Below are positions 34,781-45,606 of a DNA stretch of 64,000 nucleotides, in pieces (positions within the stretch are counted from its first letter, which is position 1; each line of letters opens with the position of its first letter). The stretch is taken from contig JAGVVL010000012.1 of assembly GCA_018287875.1 (NCBI GenBank), positions 1 to 64,000 on the forward strand, given 5' to 3'. The position numbers were made by a program, and so were the translations under genes. The notes beneath the pieces are model-generated. The model did no database searches, was not told where the DNA came from, and saw nothing but the letters and a program-made list of their open reading frames with translations. Origin of the DNA: Nigrospora sphaerica (lineage: Eukaryota; Ascomycota; Sordariomycetes; Amphisphaeriales; Apiosporaceae).

Positions 34781-34986
34781 TGTTCCGGCATGGGTACATA
34801 GGTACAAGGGCATGGGAACGCATGGACCACTGGCCGGCGGTACGTATTGCGGCTGGCTGGATATATTCCTGCCAAACGGTGACTGAGATGAGCCTGTTCC
34901 TCTTCTTTTCCTCTTCACCTGTAGTTTTCGCATCTCAATAGAACCTTCAGGGTATCACCAGATCCCTCGTTCCTTGGAACGTTACA
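34781..34986 (+). mobile_element. Solo LTR-B copy 3 (206 bp)
   Basis: TGTTCCGGCATGGGTACATA...GGAACGTTACA, same family and length as 17194-17399 in reverse orientation. No 5-bp duplication is visible (ATCCG left, CTGAA right), so the flanks have changed or one side was rearranged. Confidence 0.75.
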
Positions 34987-35832
34987 CTGAAGGCCGAATG
35001 AAGGCGCTTACCTACTGTCGCACTGGGGGAGGCGTGGCAAGCGATAGGTTCAAGGTTATCCATTAGAAAGGACAAAAGAAAGGGCCAGACATGGCAGACT
35101 ATATACTCGTAGCGGGAGATCGCTCCCCACATGCTCCAAAGGACCTACATCAGGTCCTGTAGCTCTCCACGTGACCTAATAGGCGAAACTGGTGATAGCC
35201 TCATATTGCCACACCTACGCAGTGGGAGTGGGGCAACAGCTTGAATGCGCCGGTCCGTTGATGATGGCACGGAAGCCCCACGGCTCGGTAATGGAAGCTG
35301 GATAAGCTGAATGCCGCGGCCGGGCGCTTCCTTAGCTTCTTCTACAGGGCCTGTACTGGCACTGCATACCCAGCCTGCCTTTCCGGATCCGGCTTCCAGT
35401 ACATGCGGAGGCCCAGAGTTGCGCTTTTGCGCTCCAAGCCGCGCCGTTCGATAATGCGACTAGACTCGCCCTAGAATAAAAGCAATCGTAAGGATAGCTT
35501 CAACGGGTGATAGCTGTGCGGAAAACCCTATGTCAAACAAGCCAACAGCTGTCGTAGAACCACTGTGGTGGCTTGGAATTAGAAGGGTTCACGGATGCAA
35601 GACACACATTGATGCGGACCATGCGGCTGACAAGCAGAATCTGGACCCCACCACCCTAAACTAAAGGCCAGGGTTGATCATTCGCGCGGTATTCTTCCAC
35701 TGCTACACCTGTAAAAACTTTTGCCGCCGCGTTTTGTTTGATGCTTGGTTGGCTACATACTTGGTGCATCTACACCGTCGTTTCTAATTATATCAACTTC
35801 TGCTCGACCGCTTGCGCCAAAGCCTGCAGTGA
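34987..35832. other. No gene seen
   Basis: Non-coding sequence with no repeat that I can match within the window and no coding frame of note. Confidence 0.5.
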
Positions 35833-36110
35833 GTGTCGCTGCAGACTCCCACAACGCTAGTAATCACTAAGCCCCCGTGTCCTCTGCTCTTGCACGCCCC
35901 GAGTCAGCGACAGGTGCGCGCTGCTTGCGATGACTGTCGACTGAAGAAGACCAAGGTACGACGCACGATAGAACCATTTGTATTTGTAGCAATATCGCAT
36001 TCGAACTCATCTTCTATAGTGTGATGCAGCTCATCCCACTTGCGTAGCATGTCGCAAACGGAGTTGGCTGTGTCACTATGCTACAACGCCCGGGAGACCC
36101 GAAACCATGT
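35833..36110 (+). pseudogene. N-terminal remnant of a Zn(II)2Cys6 regulator
   Basis: Frame QVRAACDDCRLKKTK (ending near 35953) followed by an apparent 68-nt intron (GTACGA...TATAG, 35954-36021) and CDAAHPTCVACRKRSWLC gives a complete six-cysteine cluster. There is no in-frame ATG: the codon at the expected start is GTG (35833), preceded by a TGA. No recognisable middle or C-terminal regulator domain follows, so this is probably a truncated relic. Confidence 0.6.
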
Positions 36111-37428
36111 TCGTAAGCACTTCGAATTCGCGGGGCTCACATCACCACTGATATCAATACTACTGGAAACCGCACTGCAAGGGTACAAATTAACATACGC
36201 TACCGGTAAAACGGGAATGGGAAACTCTCACTGTCACCGTCCGGGATCTGACTAGCCTTTTTGAACATTTTTAAGGACGGCGAAGTTGCCTGAAGTGAGC
36301 GCCACGTTAGACGGCATTCGCGATGGACTGTCGCCTCGACAAGGGCTCTTGGGGACGTCATTTCAATTACATACAGCAGCTCCTAGCTCCGCGCACGATT
36401 TCCTCGGCCAAGAAGCCCGCATCGTAGCGAGGCAACTGAGGGGACTGTTCCATTTCACGTACCCGTGGTGAGACTCTCTTGGCTATACAATTTCAACCAC
36501 GGTAGCGATCCACGAACGAGACTCGGTACAGTAAGACATGCCGATCCATAGCCATATGGAATAAGGATCGTAATAAGCAATTTTCGAGGTGGCCAGCTGT
36601 ACTCAGGAGAAATCATCCGTCGTCTGAGAATAATAGATTTGGTAGCATTAATCTAACCTCTCTGTTCTCCCACTACAAACCCAGCATCCAGTTGACACCC
36701 AAAACCCACCAGATGACCACCCGTCTGCGCGTGCCGCAACTGAGCGTGCAGACTTTTGGCAATTGCATCGCGGACTTCAGTCTAACCACCAACAGCGTAG
36801 AGGCGCAGTGTACCTGACCGCCGGACGCAGCACGGGGTAGCACCCACCATGCGGCCTTCGAAGCCGAAAAGCAGGTCATACTGTACAACAGGCAATTCGC
36901 AGCGCACGTGGGCGCACCGGGTCGACAGTTGTCCACCCGTAGCGTGTGCACCACATCTATATAGCGCGTCGCGATGCGCTACAGGCAGGCGGTGCAACCT
37001 GCCCAGGTTGTCTTGGGCCCACGACAAGCACGCGACACGGCGCTGCAAGACGTGCCCCACCGTCGCGTTCCAGGGCCGCGTCCTGGTATCAAGGGCGACG
37101 CAATCCCCACTTTATAAAAACTCCGGCGATAGTCCAGTACACTAATAGACCCGACGACTGTGCTTTGTCTCTCTTTTTGTCTCCACTTTACCGTGGAAAA
37201 ATCAGCATCGCCCTAGCTGCTCAGGTACGGTGGGGGCCGCACCAGGCGCGGAAGGAGGCTGGATAGCCCTTGTCATGCTCGCTAAACATGCACGCACAAC
37301 GCTACGCCAGTGAGGCGATGCCATGGTCGTTGCTTGGCAATCACCCTAATAGCTCGAACGTTCTGTGGCGACGGCGTCTTGCGCCTCACACCTACGTCTT
37401 TCACCCATCACATATGCCTTAAGTTACG
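36111..37428. other. No gene seen
   Basis: Contains only unsupported short frames. The last few hundred bases precede the HET-NB-ARC-TPR gene and presumably include its promoter. Confidence 0.45.
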
Positions 37429-40400
37429 ATGCGTCTTTTGCAGCTGGCAAGCGACGGGGCTTCCGCCTGACTAAGGACTTGGTCGACAACATTCCCCCGT
37501 ATGCCATTCTTTCGCACACGTGGGCCGACGATGACCAGGAGGTCACCTTCCAGGACGTCCAGCAGCACACTGGCCAGCACAAAGCGGGGTACCGAAAGCT
37601 TACGTTCTGCGGCGAGCAAGGCCGCCTCGGATGGCCTGCATTACTTTTGGGTCGACACGTGCTGCATCGACAAATCAAGCAGCGCCGAGCTAACCGAAGC
37701 GATCAACTCAATGTTTCACTGGTACCAGAACGCCGCCCAGTGCTATGTTGATCTGGCCGATGTCTCTGCAGGCGCCGGAAGCGAGGTTGAAAAGCCGCTG
37801 GGCGCACCGTGGGCTGGGGCCTTCCGGAAAAGTCGGTGGTTTTCGCGCGGCTGGACGCTCCAGGAATTGCTCGCTCCTAAATCTGTCATCTTCTTATCGG
37901 TTGAAGGCCGACGCTTAGGCGATAAGACGTCGCTGGAGGGCTCCTGCAAGAAATCACGGGGATTTCAATTGATGCCCTTCGAGGGCAACCGCTGGGCCAG
38001 TTCAGCGTGCACGAGCGATTCTCTTGGATGAGAAGCCGTACGACGAAGCGTCCAGAGGATCGAGCATACTCGCTACTTGGAATCTTTGACATTTACCTGC
38101 CGTTAATCTACGGTGAAGGAGAGGAAAATGCATTCATTCGACTACGTGGGGAGATTCAGAAGCGTTCACAAGGCACCGCCGGAACTATCCCAGGTAAGTC
38201 AAGCTGCTAAGACAACGTCGCGACCTCTAATGCTTTTCGACAGACAGATGTGGCACCCATTTCACCGTACCTTTTGGACAGAATGAAAACTTTGTGGGCC
38301 GTGAGTCTATTCTACGACAGCTCATCGGGAGGCTGCCCCCTACCGCATATCCTAATACGTGCCAACGGACCGTCATCGAGGGTCTCGGCGGCATCGGGAA
38401 GACGCAGGTCGCCATCGAGGCCGCCTACCGTGTCCGCGAGGCGTACTCTGATTGCTCTGTCTTCTGGGTCCCGGCTGTGAACATGACTATGTTCGAAAAC
38501 GCCTACCACGAAATCGGCCAGGCCATAGGGGTGAAAGAGATCGATGAGGACCAGGCTGACGTGAAGAAGCTCGTGAAGGCAGCTCTCAGTCGAGAAGACG
38601 CGGGGAAGTGGCTTCTCATCATCGATAACGCCGACGATCCGTTATTGCTGACGGACGGTCAACTAATGTCCTCCTCCCCTTCAACCGAGCAGGTTCGATT
38701 CTGTTGACCACTCGGAACCACCAGATCGCGGCCGGATTTGAGCGTCGACAGGGAATTTTCGGGCTGGGTCGACTCGGTGAATCCGAGTCCGCTCAGCTAC
38801 TACACCAGGATCTCCAGTCGAACCAAATCGGCGACCTGCAAAGCACGACAGACCTGCTGAAGTACCTCGTTTATCTACCTTTAGCGATCAGACAGGCTTC
38901 GGCCTACATGGCACGGCATATGAGCGTGAGAGTCGTAAAGTATCTTGAATACTGCACGTCAAGTGACCAGATGATGGTTCAGATGCTTAGCAACCACTTT
39001 ACCGACCAGGGCCGGTATGAAGAGATCGACAACGCGGTGGCCACCACATGGCTCATATCTTTCGAGCAAATCCAACGCGACGCCCCATTAGCGACGTCAT
39101 ACCTTCAGTCTATCGCCTACTTTGCGGAAAAGGACATCCCCGTATCCTTGCTTCCGCCAGGGAGAATGCGATGGCGAGAGACGAGGCAATCAGCACCTTG
39201 CAGGCGTACGCCTTCATCACGCATAAGGACACGCCGGACCGATTCGATGTCCACCGACTCGTGCGTCTCGCCACGCGTAGTTGGGTCCAGATCCAGAAGA
39301 AGCAAAGCCAGCAGGTGACCCGCATACTGCGACACCTTCTCCAAGTGTTTCCGTGGCCAACGCACGCAAATCGAGACTTGTGGAGTTCTTACTTGCCGCA
39401 TACACAAGTGGTGTTAAATTTCAAGGACGAATGTACCGAAAGGAACACTTTGTTACCTCTAGAGGAGAGTGTGGCCGAGGGACATTACTTGCTGGGCAAG
39501 TACAGAGAAGCAGAGAAGGTGCATCGGTATGCACTGGAACTAAAGAATGCAGTGCTAGGCCGAGAGCACCCCGACACACTAAAGAGCATGATGAATATTG
39601 CGAATGCACTTTATGGGCAGGGCAAGTACGCGGAGGCGGAGACAATGCATCAGCAGACCCTAGAGTTGAAGGAGACGGTGTTAGGCCGACAGCATCCCGA
39701 CACACTAGCCAGCATGGGCAACCTAGCCAACGTGCTCGACAGCCAGGGGAAGTATGAGGAGGCGGAGAAGACGCATCGGCAGACACTGGAACTGAGGGAG
39801 ACGGTGTTAGGCCGACAGCATCCCGACACACTTAAGAGCATGATGAATATCGCGAATGCACTCTATGGGCAGGGCAGGTACGCGGAGGCGGAGACGATGC
39901 ATCAGCAGACTCTGGTACTTAAGCAGATGATGTTGGGCCGACAGCATCCCGACACATTCGCCAGCATGAACAACCTGGCCCTCGTGCTCAACAAGCAGGG
40001 CAAGTGCGAGAAGGCAGAGAAAACGCATCGACAGACACTGGAACTGAGGGAGACAGTGTTGGGCCGACAGCATCCCTCTACACTCGTTAGCATGAACAAC
40101 CTAGCAGAAACGCTCCGACAACAGGGCAAGTACGAGGAGGCGGAGAAAACGCATCGGCAAACACTAAAGCTGAGCGAGACGGTGCTAGGCCTCCAGCATC
40201 CCTCCACGCTCGGCAGCATGAACAACCTGGCCCTCGTGCTCGACAGCCAGGGGAAGTACGAGGAGGCAGAGAAGGTGCATCGGCAGACACTGGGACTGAG
40301 GGAGGCGGTGCTGGGCCCTGAAAACCCGGACACACTCGACAGCATGAATGCACTTTCTCTGGTTCTTGGCAACCAGGGAAAGAACAACGAGGCAGCAGGA

Positions 40401-40964
40401 TTACAGAAACAAGCGCTTTTAGGGTACAGGATGGTGCTGGGCCCTAAGAACCCTAGGACACTCGACAGTATGAACAACCTGGCCCTCGTGCTGTCCAGCC
40501 AGGGGAAGTACGAGGCGGCGGAAGAGATGCATCGGGCGACACTGGAACTGAGGGAGAGGGTGTTGGGTCCCGAGAACCCGGCCACACTCACCAGCATGAA
40601 CAACCTGGCTCTTATATTTGAAAGCCAGGGGAAGTACAAGGCGGCAGAGCAGATGCATCGGGCGACACTGGAAATAAGGGAGACTTTGCTAGGCCGTAAG
40701 AACCCGGACACACTCACCAGCATAAACAACCTGGCAGAGGTGCTTCGGGTGCAGGGGAAACAAACAGAAGCAGAGTACATACACCAGCAGATGTTAGTGC
40801 GAGAGGACAGTAACCATCCTCTTGAGGCGGAGGACGAGCGAAGGAAAGAGGCAGTTCCATCGGCGGACAGTTGCGCTGCGCCAACAAAACCCCAATCTAA
40901 TGGGCAGCGTGAACCACCCGAGGACCAGGCTGAACTGGGAAGCAAACGACGGTGTATCAGATAG
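37429..40964 (+). pseudogene. HET-NB-ARC-TPR receptor (heterokaryon-incompatibility-type NLR), frame-shifted
   Basis: Start ATG 37429 (MRLLQLASDG). HET domain at 37430-38190 with PPYAILSHTW, LHYFWVDTCCIDKSSSAEL, FSRGWTLQELLAPKSVIFL and DRAYSLLGIFDIYLPLIYGE. A 50-nt intron (GTAAGT...CGACAG, 38194-38243) follows, then [17 protein letters not shown]-loop [11 protein letters not shown], Walker [12 protein letters not shown] and SILLTTRN. The C terminus holds about ten 42-residue TPRs of kinesin-light-chain type (GKYEEAEKTHRQTLELRETV). The frame changes near 37460, 37620, 37955, 38665 and 39165, most of them one base in G runs. The 638 codons from 39048 to the stop are open. HET domains trigger cell death on non-self recognition. 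The NB-ARC would act as a switch and the TPRs as sensor. Confidence 0.9.
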
Positions 40965-43224
40965 ACTGAGGGAGTGAAAGGGGTGTTACCGTTCAGCAGA
41001 AACATAGCTTGGAATGCCATACAGCTTCGAATGCTAATTAGGGACAGTGAAGGCTTTAGCTAATCCTGTCGTAGCGATGCCAGCTGCATCACCTGCTTTG
41101 TGTCTTAAGGAAACGCGTACTGGGCAGCCTTGGGTCCTACGAATAACAACGGCGCGACTGGCCTACACTTGGGATAACCTTATCGGAGCAACCAAACTCT
41201 TCGTCCCGTTTCCTTGATGAACACCACAGATTGTGTTGGCATGCTGGACACTGGCGGTTTCTGTCGAGTAATGATGAATAATGAACAGGAGAACAGAGGC
41301 ATGCCCTTGCTCTCCTGCTGAGGCAAAGTGACGCGTCTCGAGAAGCGTACTGGATCGGACCGAAAACGCGAAGAGTAGTACCGACCGCGCCCGAAATGAG
41401 TTAGGGCAGAGCTGTGCGCACATCGATTGGTCCTGAGACGAGACCAACAACCGTGGCAACTCTTATGAAGCGTAATGCATACATTATAAAAGTGTCCTGT
41501 CCAGCATGACTGACAAATGCGTACATATTCAGGTCCTAGTTGCTGTTTCTAACCCACCCACGGTTACTGCGGACGGTTGTGCTCCCGTTCAGCTGGCTCT
41601 AAAGACGGCTGTGGCGACAGACGTAACGTGCGACACGGGCTAGGCCAACGTGTGAAGCCGCAAGTACGAAGAGCTAGCAATAAACCGAGGACCGGATGAC
41701 GCCTATCGCCGTCGCAAAAGAACGCTTCTACTCGGCCAGGAAATTCTAGTGCGAAATAGTGTAGATGTGGAACGCGACAGCTGCTCTTTCTTTCCCGCTT
41801 CCCTTCGGCACGGCGTCGCAGCTGAACGTCCGTTTAGCGCGATCGTCGACGCGTGGCGAGCGTCCCGTCGTGAGAGATAAAGCTTTGCATCGCGCTGCCT
41901 CGGGCCCCGCCTGGCTCACACGCCTCGTTATCTCTTGCCCGTTCGGCCGTCCGGCGGGAGCACAGGGTCCTGCTGCGATCAGAAGTTGAGTCAGTGTCGT
42001 GAACATAGACGGAACGAAGGGGTATAAAAACCTGAGTCTTGTGCTGCAAGTCCATGGGGCTGCACAGAAATCCCTGAAGAATTTGACGCCGATCTCGCCT
42101 ACTATGCACTCCGCTGGGATCTATCGGAAGGTCTTCTAGCGGGATGTCTGTCACGTAGTGCACGTCGTTGGGACGTTTCGAACAGTAGGCCTCCATACCG
42201 AATTCATAAAAAAGGTCAGTCAACCTTTGAAAGCGCCCGCCCCTCGTCTGCAATCTGACCCGGGAAATGACTAGAATAACAGCCGATTTGGTGGTACATT
42301 CCTTGTGGCCCTTGATGAAGTTATGAATCCGTCCAGGGTTTTGTGAGACAGATAGGAAAGGAGGGAACGATCTATCCAAATCGGTGAGGTGTTACACGAT
42401 GTGATCTCGCGTGATTTCAACATCTGCTGAAGCGCCTCTGGTTCAGCCAGGGCATAAGGCGCCAATGTGGGTTTTTCAAATACTCGCCGACGGTATCCTA
42501 AAGGCGCACCAAGATGCCTTCGAGGAAAAGCAGTCGTACACGCTGTCAGCGCCTATGGCAGTACAGCCCTCGACAAGGCTGTTGACGTACGACTAGAGGG
42601 CCGAGTCCAGACTGCCCGTCGGCAGGGGCACGTCGAAGTACTGAGGTTCTCAGCCACGCACTTCCACGGCTCCTTCATGGCGGTTGGCGAGTCCGTAGGC
42701 ATAACCACGTAGTATATGGTGGCATTGGACCACGTGGTCTCGGTTGAAACAGCTCAATGCTACTAGGAGCGTGTTGAAAGCAGGCGAGGTCTTCATGGCC
42801 AAAAAGATGCCGCAGGAGCAGTAGGAGATAGATGCGAGCGAGGATGTATTTTATGGGTATTTGACTTTGCCACGATATCGTGAACAGCTGCTGTGACCAG
42901 AACTAAAGCGCAGGAGGCTTTGTTGGGGCCATGGCCTTGACCGACTCCGACCACCTGTAGCTGCTTATGTGACTCTATGGACCCCTGTCACTGCGCCCCC
43001 ATTTGCTTCCCTTCGCACCATTATCCGTTCCCCTTATCCACTAGCGAATGCGGGCTTAAAAAACAGGGCATTTTAAAATGCTATGGACCGATGCGCATGC
43101 CTAGGCTGGAATCTCTTCGATACAGTCGATAGTGCATTCTGTGACCATTTCAGCCCTGTCTTGGTTTGACCCCTCAGTGGATATGACATCCGGTGTATTG
43201 ATATTGTCAGCATATAGGGACATC
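40965..43224. other. No confident gene
   Basis: A stretch of 2.2 kb without a recognised gene. A 181-codon frame on the minus strand (42379-41834) contains PNDVHYVTDIPLEDLPIDPS but I cannot assign it. Near 42520-42640 the plus strand has a weak ankyrin-like pattern (GSTALDKAV and later GHVEVLR). Neither is strong enough to call. Confidence 0.4.
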
Positions 43225-43490
43225 TTATGTAGCCTCTGTGATACAGTGCATAAGGATTGGGCATTGGTTGCACAAGGCAGGGGTGGCAGCCGCAGATATC
43301 TCAGAGATAGATTTGAGCATAAACTATCGCCTATGCGGCTGCTGCCTCGAGATAAAAGATATCTCAGTGAGAAAAAACTTGATATTGAGACTTACACTTT
43401 TTAAAACACACACACACTCACTTAGTTCTACTCTCATGACATCTTTTCATACTAGTGACATCAGATTCACTCAGAAGCCCACAGATATAT
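43225..43490 (+). repeat. Dispersed repeat R4, copy 1
   Basis: Direct repeat of 48930-49175. It shares a GTGCATAAGGATTG start, an inverted GGCAGCCGCAG...CGGCTGCTGCC pair (43285-43295 and 43336-43346), the AAAGATATCTCAGTGAG block, a CA-rich tract and the CAGATTCACTCAGAAG end. The hairpin arms are conserved in both copies. Class unknown. Confidence 0.75.
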
Positions 43491-43719
43491 CTCTTATCAG
43501 GAAGAGAAAAGCCCGCCTCCGTATGCTACCAGTCTTCGGACCAAATATCGTCTGGGCAGTTGGCCTCCACCGCTTTCCTCACGGCTGCCATACATTTCTC
43601 TTTATTATTTTCCTAAGTCGGGCCAACCATGCTCACGATACATGTCTTGCAGCATAGTAGCGAAGTGACACTGTTGTCCGCTACAGTCGTCCGACATCTG
43701 AGTAACCTGATGGGGCTAT

Positions 43720-44378
43720 GAAAGATAAACCCCAGCTGGCGGCACTGCACCTTTATGAGCTGAAAGAAATCTTGGACGGACCAGCCAGGATTACATTGCC
43801 GCCAATATTGTTCATTCTCGGGGGCCCAATCGGCGTCGTAGACAGTGACGGGCGGAATCCAGTCCGGGTCCTCGCTGTGTTGCAAGGGCGTAGGGCAATC
43901 ACCCCAGTGGATTAGTCCGTACTTTACGTCCAGTAAGACATCGGGGTTGTCGCGACTGCCAAAAGTGAGACCAACAATGTGGACGGTATATCTCCGGCGG
44001 CGATCCCCAGAGAATCCGAACAAATCCCTAGTGAATCGGCAGGTCGGGAAGCAACCTCACGGGCAATCTCGGGCCAGTCGGCAAAGAGGCATTCGCGTAG
44101 GACTTGGCCGCATTGAGGTAGTCCGGGCGTCGAATGTAAGGTAGGTGCTGGAGTAATGCGATCACATTGTCTGTTTTACCGAGGTCTCTCAGGCTTTCTC
44201 GGGTAATTTCAGGCCAGCCTCCTCCCGGTTGCTGGACAACCTCGGAGTCATCGAGATACATGGCAGTAAGAAACGCGTAGTAATCCCGGACGGCGGCAAC
44301 ACACTCGTTGCGCGAATATTCATTGTCGTTAATTTCTTTTACAGTGTCCAAGTCAACTTCCTCCGTAGTGTGAGTCAT
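43720..44378 (-). pseudogene. Uncharacterised fungal protein, broken
   Basis: The frame from 44378 (TVKEINDNEYSRNECVAAVR, DYYAFLTAMYLDDSEVV, ITRESLRDLGKT, VIALLQHLPYI) moves to a second frame at about 44075 (FADWPEIAREV) and a third at about 44020 (VHIVGLTFGSRDNPDVLLDV, YDADWAPENE, VQDFFQLIKVQCRQLGFI). The order fits one recurrent fungal family of about 230 residues that I recognise only as uncharacterised. No catalytic motif is visible. The end near 43720 is estimated. Confidence 0.6.
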
Positions 44379-45597
44379 CTCGACCGGAAAAAGTGTGGTG
44401 CGAGAAGAGACAGCGCGGATACTTTCTAGAAGCGTCGAGGCTAGCCAGAGCGGTTGAATTAAAGAAGGGGACGCACCAAATTATCTCCTTGCCATGCACG
44501 TGCTTTCAAACCCTGAGCGGCATCCTGTCTGATTTAACCCAAGCTTCCCCATGGTTCGGGTAGCTTGGCTTAGCAGAGATATGGATATGTAGTACAATAA
44601 TTTATATCATTTGATAAATAGTTGGGGGTATCTAGACGCAAAGGATCTACTGTACAATAGCAGGGGTATCTACAGGCATCTATCCGCACAAACATCCACC
44701 ATACCAGGTCCTTCCAAGGCACTGGCCTCGGGCGGTTCGCCACCGTGCCAGGCTCGCCCTCCTCAGCCGTGTCGATCTGCCTCGCTGCTTGGCAATTTCC
44801 GGGCTATTCGGTAGCCATGATGTGTCCGACGGACCTGGCAGCCGGGCTCGCCAACGGTGTGGCTTGGAGCCAGGTAGGGCACCCTGCTGTCGTGATCAAT
44901 ACAGTCGTGTCCCTGTGTAAAGCTGGGCGTTTCGCTCCCGCGTTCTCCACGCAGACTGGGCCAAGACTGTGTCGGCTTGTCTTTGCCGGCTACTTCTCGT
45001 ACCTGGGCGTCCGGGAGGATGAGGGGTCTGGTCGCGGGGCCGATAGCCTCCAACTTTCGCGCTGTGTATGAGGCCGGCTCCGCGTGCCTGGACTGAATGC
45101 TTAGTGTGCCTCGGGATGGCGTCTTCGCCCTGAGGTGGCTTTCGGGGCGAAGGATCCATAGAGCGAGCAGGCGCCCCCGAAGTTGGGACGTACGTGCTAT
45201 TGCGTGCTACTAACGTACAGCGCAACAATTCGGCCCTTGATGTTGATATGCGGTCGCACCGAAGCCAGACGCGGCGTAGAAGTAAAGTTTCGCGCCGTAG
45301 TCCACGGAGACTGATCGCTCGCACTGCGGCGATGGACGTGAGAGGCCGTTAGTAATGACCGCCTCTCACGGCGATGGTCAGGCCTGGAACGCCCCGCGTC
45401 TATAGCCGCGGCCTGCTCACAAGCGCGTTGTCATTCCCGTTGAGGGCCGTGCTGGGTCTCAACCAGCTCTTTCGGCTGAAATGACCGCCGCTACATCCAG
45501 CAAGGTCGGGAGCGACGCAGCCAGAACTCTTATTGTGGCGCTGTGCCCCCACGAAGATGGCATGATCTGGTGATGCAGGATGCGCTGCATCGCCCGA
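44379..45597. other. No gene seen
   Basis: Non-coding or unrecognised. An inverted pair GTGAGAGGC...GCCTCTCAC occurs at about 45338-45370. Confidence 0.45.
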
Positions 45598-45606
45598 CCT
45601 AAGTTG

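Noticed and set aside
36660..37270. Overlapping short frames around 36673-37266
   Set aside because: Compete with one another on both strands, have no recognisable motif and no intron signals.
39048..40964. Minus-strand frames of up to 372 codons opposite the TPRs of the HET receptor
   Set aside because: They are shadows of the repetitive plus-strand coding sequence and show no domain of their own.
40965..43224. Frame 42379-41834 (minus) and ankyrin-like pattern at 42520-42640
   Set aside because: No recognised domain in the first. The second lacks the full 33-residue ankyrin repeat consensus.
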